Shown one piece after another: positions 18,058-27,150 of a DNA stretch of 64,000 bases. The number at the start of each line of letters is the position of its first letter. Positions within the stretch are counted from its first letter, which is position 1. A model generated the notes under the pieces. That model had not been told where the DNA came from and ran no database searches. It saw only the letters and a program-made list of their open reading frames with translations. The translations under genes and the position numbers were made by a program. Origin of the DNA: Flavobacteriales bacterium (GTDB lineage: Bacteria > Bacteroidota > Bacteroidia > Flavobacteriales_E > Vicingaceae); NCBI GenBank assembly GCA_029262875.1, contig JAJCYO010000114.1, positions 1-64,000 on the forward strand, written 5' to 3'.

Positions 18058-19409
18058 GTTATATAAAAGAATATGGTGTTGCCGTTCCCGAGTTTAGAAT
18101 TTCGGAGAAAACCTTACATCCCAGATTAGGAAGAAAAGGCCAGCACGCTGTTTGTTATTCCGACCAGGACATTATCACATTAGCATTTGAAGCTTGTCAA
18201 AATGTATCTAAAGAGGTAGATGCAGTTTTCTTTGCAACCACAACTCCAGTTTTCAAAGACAGGTATCACGCCTCTTATGTTGCTGATTTATTGAAGCTGA
18301 AACAAGGAATCTTAGCAATGGACTTTGGGACAAGCGCTCGAGCCGGTTCAGATGCATTGTTAATGGCGGATAAGTTGATTAAGAGCGGAGAATACAAAAA
18401 TATTTTGGTTGTTGCAGCTGAGGTTTACTACCCAGAAATAGGAAAAGAAACACGTTCACCTTTTGGCCACGCAGCTGTTGCTATGGTTGTTTCTGCGGAT
18501 ACAGGAATAGCTGAAATAACCAGGACCAAATCATACTTGTCAGCCTTAGCAGAAGATTTCAACTACAAGGGAGAAACTGTTCAATACGATGCTCGTTTTG
18601 CAAGAACAGAAGGATTTAAAATGAATCTTGGTTTAGCACTAAAAGAAAGCAACATCAATACTTCAGATGTAAACCAAGTCATTCTTCATTCGCCTTATGC
18701 AAAAATTGCGTTCGGACAATTAAAGAAAGCAGGATTTGATTTAGAGAAACAGTTAATGAAAGATACTGTCACTGCTGAAATTGGTAATACAGGAGCTTGT
18801 CACGGTTTATTTTTATTAATCAATGCGATAGAAAACGGACAAGGAAACATTGCCTTGTTCGATTATTTAAATGGAACCAATGTAATTGAGATTACTAACA
18901 ATACAGTTGTAGAATTTCCATCAGTTAAAAAAGGAACACCAATAGAAGCTTATCAAGATTACCTCACATTAAGAAAACAAGGAAAGTTTACAGGGAGAGG
19001 ATATGAATCCATTGAAATGTTCTCATCAGAAATGATATCTGAAAGAGAGAAAGATGGTTTAGTTTACTTGAAAGGATACGAATGTGCTAAATGTGGAACG
19101 GTTTATTATATGAATGCAGCAAGATGCAACGCTTGTCATCATACGGAATTCAATCAAAAACAATTAGAAAAAACGGGAACAGTATACTCTGTTACTAGTG
19201 AATATTATTTCCCTAGTTCATTTGGCCCAACCAATATGGTAGTCATTGATTTAGATGAAGGAGGAAGAATAACAGTTCAGCAAACGGATGATATGTTCCC
19301 AACAGAAGAGAATACGATCAACATTGGAGACAAGGTAGAATTGGTATTTAGAAAGATGATGGAGAACGATAAGAAGCCTAATTATTTCTGGAAATGCATA
19401 AAACAATGA
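18054..19409 (+). CDS. HMG-CoA-synthase-like/DUF35 fusion lacking the nucleophilic Cys
   Basis: A 451-residue fusion. Residues 1 to about 320 resemble 3-hydroxy-3-methylglutaryl-CoA synthase of the archaeal type. The remainder is a DUF35 OB-fold protein with a zinc ribbon (CAKCG near 344, then CNACHH). Where the synthase nucleophile Cys is expected the sequence reads MDFGTSARAGSDAL, placing Ala95 at that position, so normal acyl transfer should not occur. The next gene encodes a thiolase. In archaea, thiolase, DUF35 protein and HMG-CoA synthase form a complex, and BbsA/BbsB of toluene degradation pairs a DUF35-type protein with a thiolase. This protein may be a scaffold or non-catalytic partner of the thiolase. 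Confidence 0.7.
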   Translation: MSYIKEYGVAVPEFRISEKTLHPRLGRKGQHAVCYSDQDIITLAFEACQNVSKEVDAVFFATTTPVFKDRYHASYVADLLKLKQGILAMDFGTSARAGSDALLMADKLIKSGEYKNILVVAAEVYYPEIGKETRSPFGHAAVAMVVSADTGIAEITRTKSYLSALAEDFNYKGETVQYDARFARTEGFKMNLGLALKESNINTSDVNQVILHSPYAKIAFGQLKKAGFDLEKQLMKDTVTAEIGNTGACHGLFLLINAIENGQGNIALFDYLNGTNVIEITNNTVVEFPSVKKGTPIEAYQDYLTLRKQGKFTGRGYESIEMFSSEMISEREKDGLVYLKGYECAKCGTVYYMNAARCNACHHTEFNQKQLEKTGTVYSVTSEYYFPSSFGPTNMVVIDLDEGGRITVQQTDDMFPTEENTINIGDKVELVFRKMMENDKKPNYFWKCIKQ

Positions 19410-20593
19410 GTAAGAAACGAGACATAGCAATAATCGGATTAGGTGTTACCAAATTTGGAGAGCTTTTTAATCAGAGCTATGATGACTTGGTTAGAGATGC
19501 CGCAAACCAGGCAGTGAATGATGCAGGAATAGCATTGGATGATATTGGAGGAGCTTGGTTGTCTACTGCTTTCCCCGAAATAGGAGTTTTTAAAGGACGC
19601 TCTGGAATGGACTTGGTAGAACCACTCAATTTGTATGGAATACCAGTTACAAGAGTATCCAATTTTTGTGCTTCAGGGGCTGACTCAATTCGAAATGCTG
19701 CCAACGCTTTAGCTGCTGGAGAATGTGATGTGGCTATGGCATTAGGTGTTGAAAAATTAAGAGATCGATCACCACAAGACAGTATCGTGAAGATGATGGT
19801 AGAATTGTCTCATCCTTACTATCAAAAAGGATTTACAGCAGCAGGAACTTTTGCCATTTATGCTAAAAGGATAATGCACGAGTACGGTTTAACAAGAGAA
19901 GACATTGCCAACATTTCGGTAAAAAATCATTACCACGGATCATTAAACGATAAAGCACATCATCGGATGGCTTGCACAACAGATCAGGTATTAGGTTCAC
20001 CTATGGTAGCAGACCCATTAACAGTGATGGACAGTTGTCCAACAACAGATGGTGCAGCTTGCGTGATTATGGTAAGAGCTGAAGATGTAGATAAAACAAA
20101 ACACAACCCAGTTTATATTGATGGAGTAGGATTGTCGGTTTCAACAGGATGGGATTTACCATTCTTTGACCCGAAACATGACTTCCTTTCTTTCCAAGCT
20201 ACAAAAGATGCTGCTGCAATGGCATACAAACAAGCAGGGATTACCAAGCCTATTGACGAAATAGATTTAGTAGAAGTGCACGATTGTTTCTCTATTGTGG
20301 AGCTGCTGACTTACGAAGATTTAGGTTTATGCAAACAAGGGGAAGCCAAAGATATGATTAGAGGAAAAGCGACTCAATTAGGTGGTGAAATTCCGGTAAA
20401 TGTGAGTGGAGGGTTGTTGTCTTGTGGGCATCCAGTTGGTGCAACAGGAGTTAGAATGGTGGTTGAAATCGCCAATCATTTGAGAGGTGATGCAGGTGAT
20501 AGACAAGTTAAAGGAGCCAAGAGAGGAATCTCTCATAACATTGGTGGACCTGGAGCAATAGCCTCAGTAATAGTGTTGAATAATGAAAATTAA
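19406..20593 (+). CDS. Thiolase, SCP2/BbsB-like
   Basis: Thiolase-fold acyltransferase (395 residues from the ATG at 19406, which overlaps the previous stop as ATGA; an ATG at 19394 inside the preceding gene is less likely). The nucleophile Cys lies in SNFCASGADSIR and the catalytic His in LSCGHPVGATG. The C-terminus has HNIGGPGAIAS instead of the second Cys motif, as in SCP2-type thiolases. EVHDCFSIVELL is also typical of that group. It should cleave or form a 3-oxoacyl-CoA, together with the DUF35 fusion protein upstream. Substrate unknown; in related aromatic pathways the products are an aroyl-CoA and succinyl-CoA or acetyl-CoA. Confidence 0.8.
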   Translation: MSKKRDIAIIGLGVTKFGELFNQSYDDLVRDAANQAVNDAGIALDDIGGAWLSTAFPEIGVFKGRSGMDLVEPLNLYGIPVTRVSNFCASGADSIRNAANALAAGECDVAMALGVEKLRDRSPQDSIVKMMVELSHPYYQKGFTAAGTFAIYAKRIMHEYGLTREDIANISVKNHYHGSLNDKAHHRMACTTDQVLGSPMVADPLTVMDSCPTTDGAACVIMVRAEDVDKTKHNPVYIDGVGLSVSTGWDLPFFDPKHDFLSFQATKDAAAMAYKQAGITKPIDEIDLVEVHDCFSIVELLTYEDLGLCKQGEAKDMIRGKATQLGGEIPVNVSGGLLSCGHPVGATGVRMVVEIANHLRGDAGDRQVKGAKRGISHNIGGPGAIASVIVLNNEN

Positions 20594-20598
20594 AAAAT

Positions 20599-20982
20599 AT
20601 GAAAGTATTACTAAGTAAACCAGGGTTGGATGGTCATGATGTCGGAGTGAAAGTATTGGCACATGGTTTAATTGAAGCAGGTTTTGAGGTGGTCTATACC
20701 GGGTTAAGAAAATCTATAGAGGAAATTGTGCAAATGGCACTTGATAATAAAGTAGACTCAGTAGGCTTATCCATTCTTTCAGGAACACATTTAGTATTAG
20801 CTGAAAAAATGAAAGAAGTAATGGCAGAAAATAACTTGGATATCCCATGGTTTGTTGGCGGAAATGTACCAGCCGGAGATGTTGAGAAATTGGAGTTCAT
20901 TGGGGCCAACAAAGCTTTTCCAACCAGTACGAAAGTATCGGAAGTGGTAGCCTATTTTAATGAAATAAAAGTAAAAGCATGA
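20599..20982 (+). CDS. B12-binding small subunit of an acyl-CoA mutase
   Basis: A 127-residue stand-alone cobalamin-binding domain of the methylmalonyl-CoA mutase family. The three cobalamin contacts are visible: GLDGHDVG near residue 9 (the His coordinates cobalt), GLSILSGTH in the middle, and FVGGNVPAGD. The large subunit gene begins at 20979, overlapping the stop codon. A split small/large arrangement occurs in archaeal methylmalonyl-CoA mutases and in 2-hydroxyisobutyryl-CoA mutase. Confidence 0.88.
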   Translation: MKVLLSKPGLDGHDVGVKVLAHGLIEAGFEVVYTGLRKSIEEIVQMALDNKVDSVGLSILSGTHLVLAEKMKEVMAENNLDIPWFVGGNVPAGDVEKLEFIGANKAFPTSTKVSEVVAYFNEIKVKA

Positions 20983-22601
20983 GCGAGGTAAAAACGAAAA
21001 TCACAGCTGAAGATATGGGTGTAAAAAAAGTACACTTAGAATCGGGAATAGAAGTAGATCCAATTTACACAGCTGAAGATACTGAGGGTTCAAGTATTAA
21101 ACATGAAATGCCGGGGGAATATCCTTTTACAAGAGGAATCCATTCAACAATGTATCGTAAGCGTCCATTTACCATTCGGCAATATGCAGGTTTTGCATCT
21201 CCAGAAGAGACTAACGAACGGTTTCAGTTCTTAATTGCTAACGGGCAATCTGGATTAAATGTAGCGTTTGATTTACCTACGCAATGTGGATTAGATTCAG
21301 ATGACCCAAGAGCATTAGGGGAGGTTGGTCGTGTTGGTATGACAGTAGATACTTTAGATGATTTTGAAATTGCTTTCAAGAACATTGATTTAGATAAAAT
21401 CACTGTTTCCTTAACCATTAATGGTACGGCAATTATTGCTATTGCGATGTACATTGCCATGGCAGAAAAAGCGGGTTACGACATTAGTAGCCTAAGAGGA
21501 ACAGCACAAAATGATATCCTAAAAGAATTTATCGGTAGAGGAACCTGGATTTTCCCAGTAGACAAATCAGTGAAACTTGTTGTTGATACCATTGAATATT
21601 GTGCGAAACATGTTCCAAAATATAGTCCTGTAAGTGTTTGTGGTTATCACATTAGAGAAAGTGGAGCCAATCCAATTCAGGAAATGGCTTATGCATTTTG
21701 TATCGCCAAAGCATATACAGATGGAGCTTTAAGTAGAGGAATTGATATTGATGATTTTGCTTCGAGACTATCTTACAACTTTGACATCTATGGAAATTTG
21801 TTTGAGCAGATTGCTAAATTTAGAGGAGGAAGAAGATTATGGGCGAAAATTATCAGAGAAGAATATGGAGCAAAAAATGACAAATCATGCTGGTTGAGAA
21901 TGATTGCCGGTGGTGGTGGTGGTGGACTTACCAAAGAACAACCAGAAAATAACATTGTAAGAAGTGCATATTATGCCCTGATCAGTGCTTTGTCAGGAAC
22001 ACAAACAATGGCCTTATGTAGCTATGACGAAGCTTATACCATTCCAACAGAACATTCAGCTGAGATTTCATTAAGAACCATGCAAATTATGATTCACGAA
22101 ATGGGAATTTGTGATACCGTTGATCCATTGGGTGGTTCCTATTATGTAGAATCCTTAACAGATCGTTTCGAAAAAGAGATTAAAGAAGAAATGAAAACGG
22201 TTGACCAATGGGGAGGAATTGTCAATGCTGTGGCAACAGGAAAAATTCAGGAGTCAGTTTCCAAACAAGCTTATGAAAGAGAGATGGGAATGCAAACAGG
22301 AGAGGTAGATAAAGTGGGAGTAAATATTTTTACAAGAGAAGAAGAAAACAAAGAAGTGGAGTTTCACCCTTACAACCAGGAAGCTGCTGACAACCAAGTG
22401 GAAAAATTGAAAAAAATTAAAGCTTCGAGAAATAACGAAAAAGTACAAGAATGTTTAACAACAATTAAGGCAGATGCTGAGGCAGATAAGAACTTAATGC
22501 CTTCAATTATTGAGGCAGTGAAAGCGTATGCAACAGTTGGTGAAATTGTTCAGGTGATGAAAGATGTATACGGAGAATTTGAGGAACCAATTTTCTTTTA
22601 A
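20979..22601 (+). CDS. Acyl-CoA mutase large subunit with divergent active-site loop
   Basis: Catalytic TIM-barrel subunit (540 residues) of an adenosylcobalamin-dependent acyl-CoA mutase. It keeps the methylmalonyl-type residues: Tyr in TIRQYAGF, Arg in FIGRGTWIFP and the YH pair in CGYHIRESGA, which favour a substrate bearing a carboxylate. 2-Hydroxyisobutyryl-CoA mutase has Ile in RQIAGF and Asp in the next loop, so that specificity is not supported. The loop that normally reads F-H-x-Q-T-(G/S)-G is replaced by MIAGGGGGG (six Gly at 311-316). This suggests an altered acyl pocket, perhaps for a bulkier group. It lies between the thiolase and a CoA-transferase. Confidence 0.85.
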   Translation: MSEVKTKITAEDMGVKKVHLESGIEVDPIYTAEDTEGSSIKHEMPGEYPFTRGIHSTMYRKRPFTIRQYAGFASPEETNERFQFLIANGQSGLNVAFDLPTQCGLDSDDPRALGEVGRVGMTVDTLDDFEIAFKNIDLDKITVSLTINGTAIIAIAMYIAMAEKAGYDISSLRGTAQNDILKEFIGRGTWIFPVDKSVKLVVDTIEYCAKHVPKYSPVSVCGYHIRESGANPIQEMAYAFCIAKAYTDGALSRGIDIDDFASRLSYNFDIYGNLFEQIAKFRGGRRLWAKIIREEYGAKNDKSCWLRMIAGGGGGGLTKEQPENNIVRSAYYALISALSGTQTMALCSYDEAYTIPTEHSAEISLRTMQIMIHEMGICDTVDPLGGSYYVESLTDRFEKEIKEEMKTVDQWGGIVNAVATGKIQESVSKQAYEREMGMQTGEVDKVGVNIFTREEENKEVEFHPYNQEAADNQVEKLKKIKASRNNEKVQECLTTIKADAEADKNLMPSIIEAVKAYATVGEIVQVMKDVYGEFEEPIFF

Positions 22602-22603
22602 AA

Positions 22604-23779
22604 ATGGCAGCACAAAAAACCATATTAGCTTTAGAACAGGCATTGACATTGCCTTATGCTACAGAGCGTTTTGCTCAGTTAGGGTGGCGTGTTATTCGCA
22701 TAGAAACCGCTGGGAAACCTGGACAAAAAAATCCTGGAGATCCGAACCGTTACATTGGGGAAGATACAGGTGTGGATGATTTGCACGCCTACTTTATGGC
22801 TCCCAATTTAGGAAAAGAAGCCATAACGTTGAATCTAAAGAATCCTATCGATCAGGAATTATTAAAGCAAATCATTAAAGAGTTGAAGGTAGATGTATTT
22901 ATGTGCAATACATTGCCCAAACGTTATGAGCAATTCGGAATAGATTACGATACCTTAAAAGAAGCAAACCCCGAATTAATATGGTGCGGCATTTCAGCAT
23001 TTGGACCAGAATATCCAGATAGAGCGGGTTACGATCCTGCGTTACAAGCAATGTTAGGATACATGCACCTAACAGGAGAACCAGACAGAGACCCTATGTT
23101 ATGTGGTTTACCATTAATCGATTTAAAGGCTGGTGATGAAGCATTTGCTCAGGTGTTATTGGCTTTATTAGAACAGAAAGAAACAGGAAAAGGAAAAAGA
23201 ATTGACATATCAATGGCTCAATGTGCCACCTCTTGGTTAATTACTGCTTTACCTCAATCTCAGTTTGCTGAAGACGAGTCGAAATTGTTTGCCAGAAGTG
23301 CAAATGAGCATCGAAGTTTTGTACCATCTAACTGCTACCCAACCAAAGACGGTTATGTTTATTTGGCTGTGGGCAGTGATATGCAATGGCAAAAAGTAAC
23401 AGAAATTGAAGGGTTTGGACATTGCGCCAAAGAAAATAGGGTATCCAACAATGGGAGAAAAGAAGATAAAGAAAACATCTATGCCGATATCAGAAAAGCA
23501 TTGGAATCATATACCACTACTGAGTTTATAGAAATCTGTTTGATGAATGGATTGGCTGTCGCTCCGGTAAATGATGTAAAACAAGTAGGAGAATTAGATC
23601 TCGTTAAAAAGCTAATGGTGAAAACAGTATTGCCAAACGGTAAAGAAGTGATGCTATTCCCAGCTCCAATGGATACTGATTACTTAAAAGAAAATAATAA
23701 TGTAATGAGCTTGCCTCCAAGGTTGGGTGAACACAACGATAAAATATTTAAAGAAGCAGGAATTATTGATCAGGATTAA
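22604..23779 (+). CDS. Class III (CaiB/BaiF) acyl-CoA transferase
   Basis: A 391-residue family III CoA-transferase, which moves CoA between carboxylic acids through an aspartyl anhydride. The expected nucleophile is the Asp in PLIDLKAGDEAF. Downstream family features are ETGKGKRIDISM and the C-terminal PPRLGEHN. Relatives in aromatic metabolism include BbsEF (benzylsuccinate) and FldA (phenyllactate/cinnamate). It starts 2 bp after the mutase gene and its stop overlaps the next start by one base. It would activate the substrate of the upstream mutase/thiolase block or of the BcrB-like/ATPase pair. Confidence 0.85.
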   Translation: MAAQKTILALEQALTLPYATERFAQLGWRVIRIETAGKPGQKNPGDPNRYIGEDTGVDDLHAYFMAPNLGKEAITLNLKNPIDQELLKQIIKELKVDVFMCNTLPKRYEQFGIDYDTLKEANPELIWCGISAFGPEYPDRAGYDPALQAMLGYMHLTGEPDRDPMLCGLPLIDLKAGDEAFAQVLLALLEQKETGKGKRIDISMAQCATSWLITALPQSQFAEDESKLFARSANEHRSFVPSNCYPTKDGYVYLAVGSDMQWQKVTEIEGFGHCAKENRVSNNGRKEDKENIYADIRKALESYTTTEFIEICLMNGLAVAPVNDVKQVGELDLVKKLMVKTVLPNGKEVMLFPAPMDTDYLKENNNVMSLPPRLGEHNDKIFKEAGIIDQD

Positions 23780-26700
23780 TGGAGAATAAAGTTGCAGACA
23801 TATTAACTTCCTATTCCTCACCACACAAGGTGAGTGCCATTGGTAACGAAGCAGTTGCTAGAGGAGCAATAGAAGCAGGAGTTAATGGCGTATTCTCTTA
23901 TCCGGGAACACCTTCAACCGAAATTTCCGAAATATTTAACCTGGTTAGTAATTACCAAAACGACTCCAACAAGAATCCAGATGATGTCAAGAACGCCACC
24001 TATTTTGAATACAGCATCAATGAAAAAATTGCATTAGAAAAAGCAATCGCCTTTTCCATAGGCAATAAAAGTGCACTCTGTGTGATGAAGAATGTTGGGA
24101 TGAACGTAGCTTCAGATCCTTTAATGTCCATTACCTATCAAACAATAATTGCTCCTTTGGTAATTGTAGTTTGTGATGACCCTGGGTGTCACTCAAGCTC
24201 AAACGAACAGGATTCAAGGTATTGGGGAAATATGGCTTCAGTACCAGTTTTTAACCCTGCTACACCAGCAGCAGCTTACGAAATGACGAAGCAGGCATTT
24301 AAACTTTCAGCTGAATTACGTTTGCCAGTCATTGTTAGAACAACTACACGTGTTTCGCACACGAGGGGAATGTTGGAGTACAATGAAATTAATGCAGATA
24401 AAAGAGAAGCTCATTTTGATAGAATGCCAGAACACATTAATATTCCGGCACGAACAGCAACTGCACATCAAAAGCTCTTAGATAAATTGCACAGTGAAAC
24501 TGTTGATCCATTTTTTAAGAACTTTAACAAGGTACATTTTCAAGGAAAACATAAATCAACAGCCATTATTAGTAGTGGGGTTTCAACAAGTTATTTGTTA
24601 GAGGTCATTTCACGAAATGGACTAGAGGACCAATTAGAATTGCTGGACTTAGGATTAATATTTCCTTTTCCAGAAAAAGATGTGGCTGCCTTTTTACAGA
24701 AAGGGTTTGAGAAAGTATTGGTTGTAGAAGAATTAGACCCCATTATAGAAAATGCTGTCAGAAACATTGTGCAGAAACAAAACTTGACCTGCCAAATAAC
24801 AGGAAAGGAAGAAAGCCAATTAGGCAATACAGGTGAGTTTACTTTGGGACAGATTGATCAAGTTGTAGGCGATTTTTTTCAAGTAGAAACCATTGGCAAG
24901 ACTGGACTGAATGGTGTTTCAGCCTATGATGATAGCTTGCCTCCAAGACCACCAGCATTGTGTTCAGGTTGTCCGCACAGAGCAAGTTATTATGCACTAA
25001 AACTAATTGTACCAAGAGAAGATAATGATGTGATTTTATGTGGTGATATTGGGTGTTCAGGTTTGGGAGCTTTACCACCGTTAAAAATGATTGATACCAT
25101 TAACCATATGGGAATGAGTATCTCTATGGCTCAAGGATTATCAGAAGCATTAAAAAGCAAAAAAACCAAAGTAGTTGCGATGTTGGGCGATGGAACTTTT
25201 TTTCATTCAGGAATTACTTCTTTACTAAATGCAGTTTACACCAAAGCCAATATGTTGGTCATCATCTTTGACAATCGAACCATTGGCATGACTGGTCATC
25301 AAGATCATCCAGGAGCCACACATTTGGATAAATACAACGAAATACAAATTGAACCATTGGTAAAAGGGATGGGGATCAACTTTGTTGAAACGTTGATGCC
25401 TTTCGACATGAAAGACACGTACAAAAAGATTGATAAGGCAATGGCTCAGGAGGGTGTTTCCGTTCTAATTTCTAAAGCCCCTTGTGTTTTCTTACCAGAT
25501 TACAAGGAATTTACCAAACAAGATGATAAAATTATCATCAACCATGCTAAGTGCAATACTTGCCACAACCATTACGATCATGGTATTTCTTGTTCTAAAA
25601 AAGCAAGTTCAGGTTCAAACTTAACAAGAGCAATCGCAAAGATAAGGGCAACAGAAAGAGTGGATTCAAAAGATCAATCTTGTCCGGCAAACATTTGTAA
25701 CCATGGATTTTTTAACTCCATTTTAGAAAAGGATTACAAAACGGCTTTGGATATGGTTCGGGACAAATTATTGTTTTCGAGAACCTGCGGAGACATTTGT
25801 CATCGTCCTTGCGAGTTGTTTTCGAATCACGAATCAAATGCTACTATTCCTATAAAGCAATTGAAAAAATTTGTTTCGGGGATCGATGAAAATTTCAATG
25901 ATTTTTCTTCAGCATTAAACCAAATAGAACAAGCTACTCCAAAAGACAAACACATCGCAATTGTTGGTGGTGGTCCCGCAGGGCTGAGTGCTGCATATGA
26001 TTTGATTCGTGATGGATATGAAGTTACCGTTTTTGAAAAAGAGGAAGCAGCTGGTGGCCTAATTAAATACGTGATTCCTGATTTCAGAATGGACAAACAA
26101 GGATTTGATGTTGAAGTGAGTCAGTTGGCTAAAATGGGGGTTCAATTCAAATTCAATGTTTCGCTCGGAAAGGAGATGGAACTGGAAGAAATAGCCAATC
26201 AATTTGATGGAGTAATCATAGCAATTGGGTTGGGAAAATCCAATGAATTGGAAGCCGTAAGCTCGATTTCTAAGAGTAAGAAATACGACTCCATGAACTT
26301 TCTGAAAGAATACAACCTCAAAACCTTAGCGATCCAACCAGGAAGTAAAATAGTAGTGATTGGAGGTGGAAACAGTGCCATAGATGTAGCGCGCTCAGCC
26401 AAACGTTTTAATGAGGACAATGAAGTTATCTTGTCTTGTGTGGAAACAGAATCAGCAATGCCTGCTTTTACAGAAGAAGTGGAACACGCAAAAGAAGAAG
26501 GAGTAACAATTCTTGCCAACAGTTATGTTGAAGAGTGTACAGAAAAAGGAGACTTAAAAATTAAACTCCATCAATTTGATTCAAAAAAACACTTGCAAGA
26601 TATCAACTGCGATTACATTGTAGTTGCAATTGGACAACAGGGAAATGTAGAAGAATATGCAACAATTGGTGATAAAAATCTTACCAACGGTAATAAAATA

Positions 26701-27150
26701 AAAGCAGATAAATACAATGGGTTCTCCAACTATAAAAATGTGTTTGTAGCAGGTGACATCTGTGCGGACAACCACATGAGTCTCATTGGAGCAATTGGTT
26801 CAGGAAAACGTGCTGTAATTGGGATTAAACAAAAATTGGAAGGTTATAAATATTCTTACGAAGGGTTAAATGCGTTGCTCCATTTGAACCATAAAGAAAA
26901 AGAAGGAGCAATAGCAAACCCAATTGAACTGGAAGGTGACATCACTGAATTCATCAAAAACTTCAACTTATTTCAATCCTGCGAAAAGTGTAACCATTGC
27001 ATTGATAATTTGGGTTGTCCTGCCATGATAAAAGTGGATGGAAAAATAATCATTGATGAACCGAAATGTACGCAGTGTGGTTTATGTATAGATGTTTGTC
27101 CGAATGATGCCATCGCTTGGGAAAAAGAATTGGAACTGGTAAACGAATGA
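23779..27150 (+). CDS. IorA / GltD-type flavoprotein / ferredoxin fusion
   Basis: A 1123-residue three-part protein. Residues 1 to about 590 match indolepyruvate:ferredoxin oxidoreductase alpha (IorA), with FSYPGTPSTEI, SGCPHRASYYALK and the thiamine-diphosphate motif GDGTFFHSG near 470. A Cys-rich linker (600-700, including SCPANICNH and TCGDICHRPCE) leads to a GltD-like oxidoreductase: FAD motif IVGGGPAGLSAAYDL near 727 and NAD(P)H motif VVIGGGNSAIDVA near 857. The C-terminus has two 4Fe-4S binding sites (CEKCNHCIDNLGCP, then CTQCGLCIDVCP). It should oxidise an aromatic 2-oxo acid and pass electrons to NAD(P) or ferredoxin within one chain. Phenylglyoxylate dehydrogenase has a comparable but separately encoded flavoprotein subunit. 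Confidence 0.85.
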   Translation: MENKVADILTSYSSPHKVSAIGNEAVARGAIEAGVNGVFSYPGTPSTEISEIFNLVSNYQNDSNKNPDDVKNATYFEYSINEKIALEKAIAFSIGNKSALCVMKNVGMNVASDPLMSITYQTIIAPLVIVVCDDPGCHSSSNEQDSRYWGNMASVPVFNPATPAAAYEMTKQAFKLSAELRLPVIVRTTTRVSHTRGMLEYNEINADKREAHFDRMPEHINIPARTATAHQKLLDKLHSETVDPFFKNFNKVHFQGKHKSTAIISSGVSTSYLLEVISRNGLEDQLELLDLGLIFPFPEKDVAAFLQKGFEKVLVVEELDPIIENAVRNIVQKQNLTCQITGKEESQLGNTGEFTLGQIDQVVGDFFQVETIGKTGLNGVSAYDDSLPPRPPALCSGCPHRASYYALKLIVPREDNDVILCGDIGCSGLGALPPLKMIDTINHMGMSISMAQGLSEALKSKKTKVVAMLGDGTFFHSGITSLLNAVYTKANMLVIIFDNRTIGMTGHQDHPGATHLDKYNEIQIEPLVKGMGINFVETLMPFDMKDTYKKIDKAMAQEGVSVLISKAPCVFLPDYKEFTKQDDKIIINHAKCNTCHNHYDHGISCSKKASSGSNLTRAIAKIRATERVDSKDQSCPANICNHGFFNSILEKDYKTALDMVRDKLLFSRTCGDICHRPCELFSNHESNATIPIKQLKKFVSGIDENFNDFSSALNQIEQATPKDKHIAIVGGGPAGLSAAYDLIRDGYEVTVFEKEEAAGGLIKYVIPDFRMDKQGFDVEVSQLAKMGVQFKFNVSLGKEMELEEIANQFDGVIIAIGLGKSNELEAVSSISKSKKYDSMNFLKEYNLKTLAIQPGSKIVVIGGGNSAIDVARSAKRFNEDNEVILSCVETESAMPAFTEEVEHAKEEGVTILANSYVEECTEKGDLKIKLHQFDSKKHLQDINCDYIVVAIGQQGNVEEYATIGDKNLTNGNKIKADKYNGFSNYKNVFVAGDICADNHMSLIGAIGSGKRAVIGIKQKLEGYKYSYEGLNALLHLNHKEKEGAIANPIELEGDITEFIKNFNLFQSCEKCNHCIDNLGCPAMIKVDGKIIIDEPKCTQCGLCIDVCPNDAIAWEKELELVNE

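Noticed and set aside
20979-22601. 2-Hydroxyisobutyryl-CoA mutase.
   Set aside because: That enzyme has Ile in the RQIAGF motif and Asp in the following FDM loop; here the motif is RQYAGF and the loop AFDLPTQ, as in methylmalonyl-type mutases.
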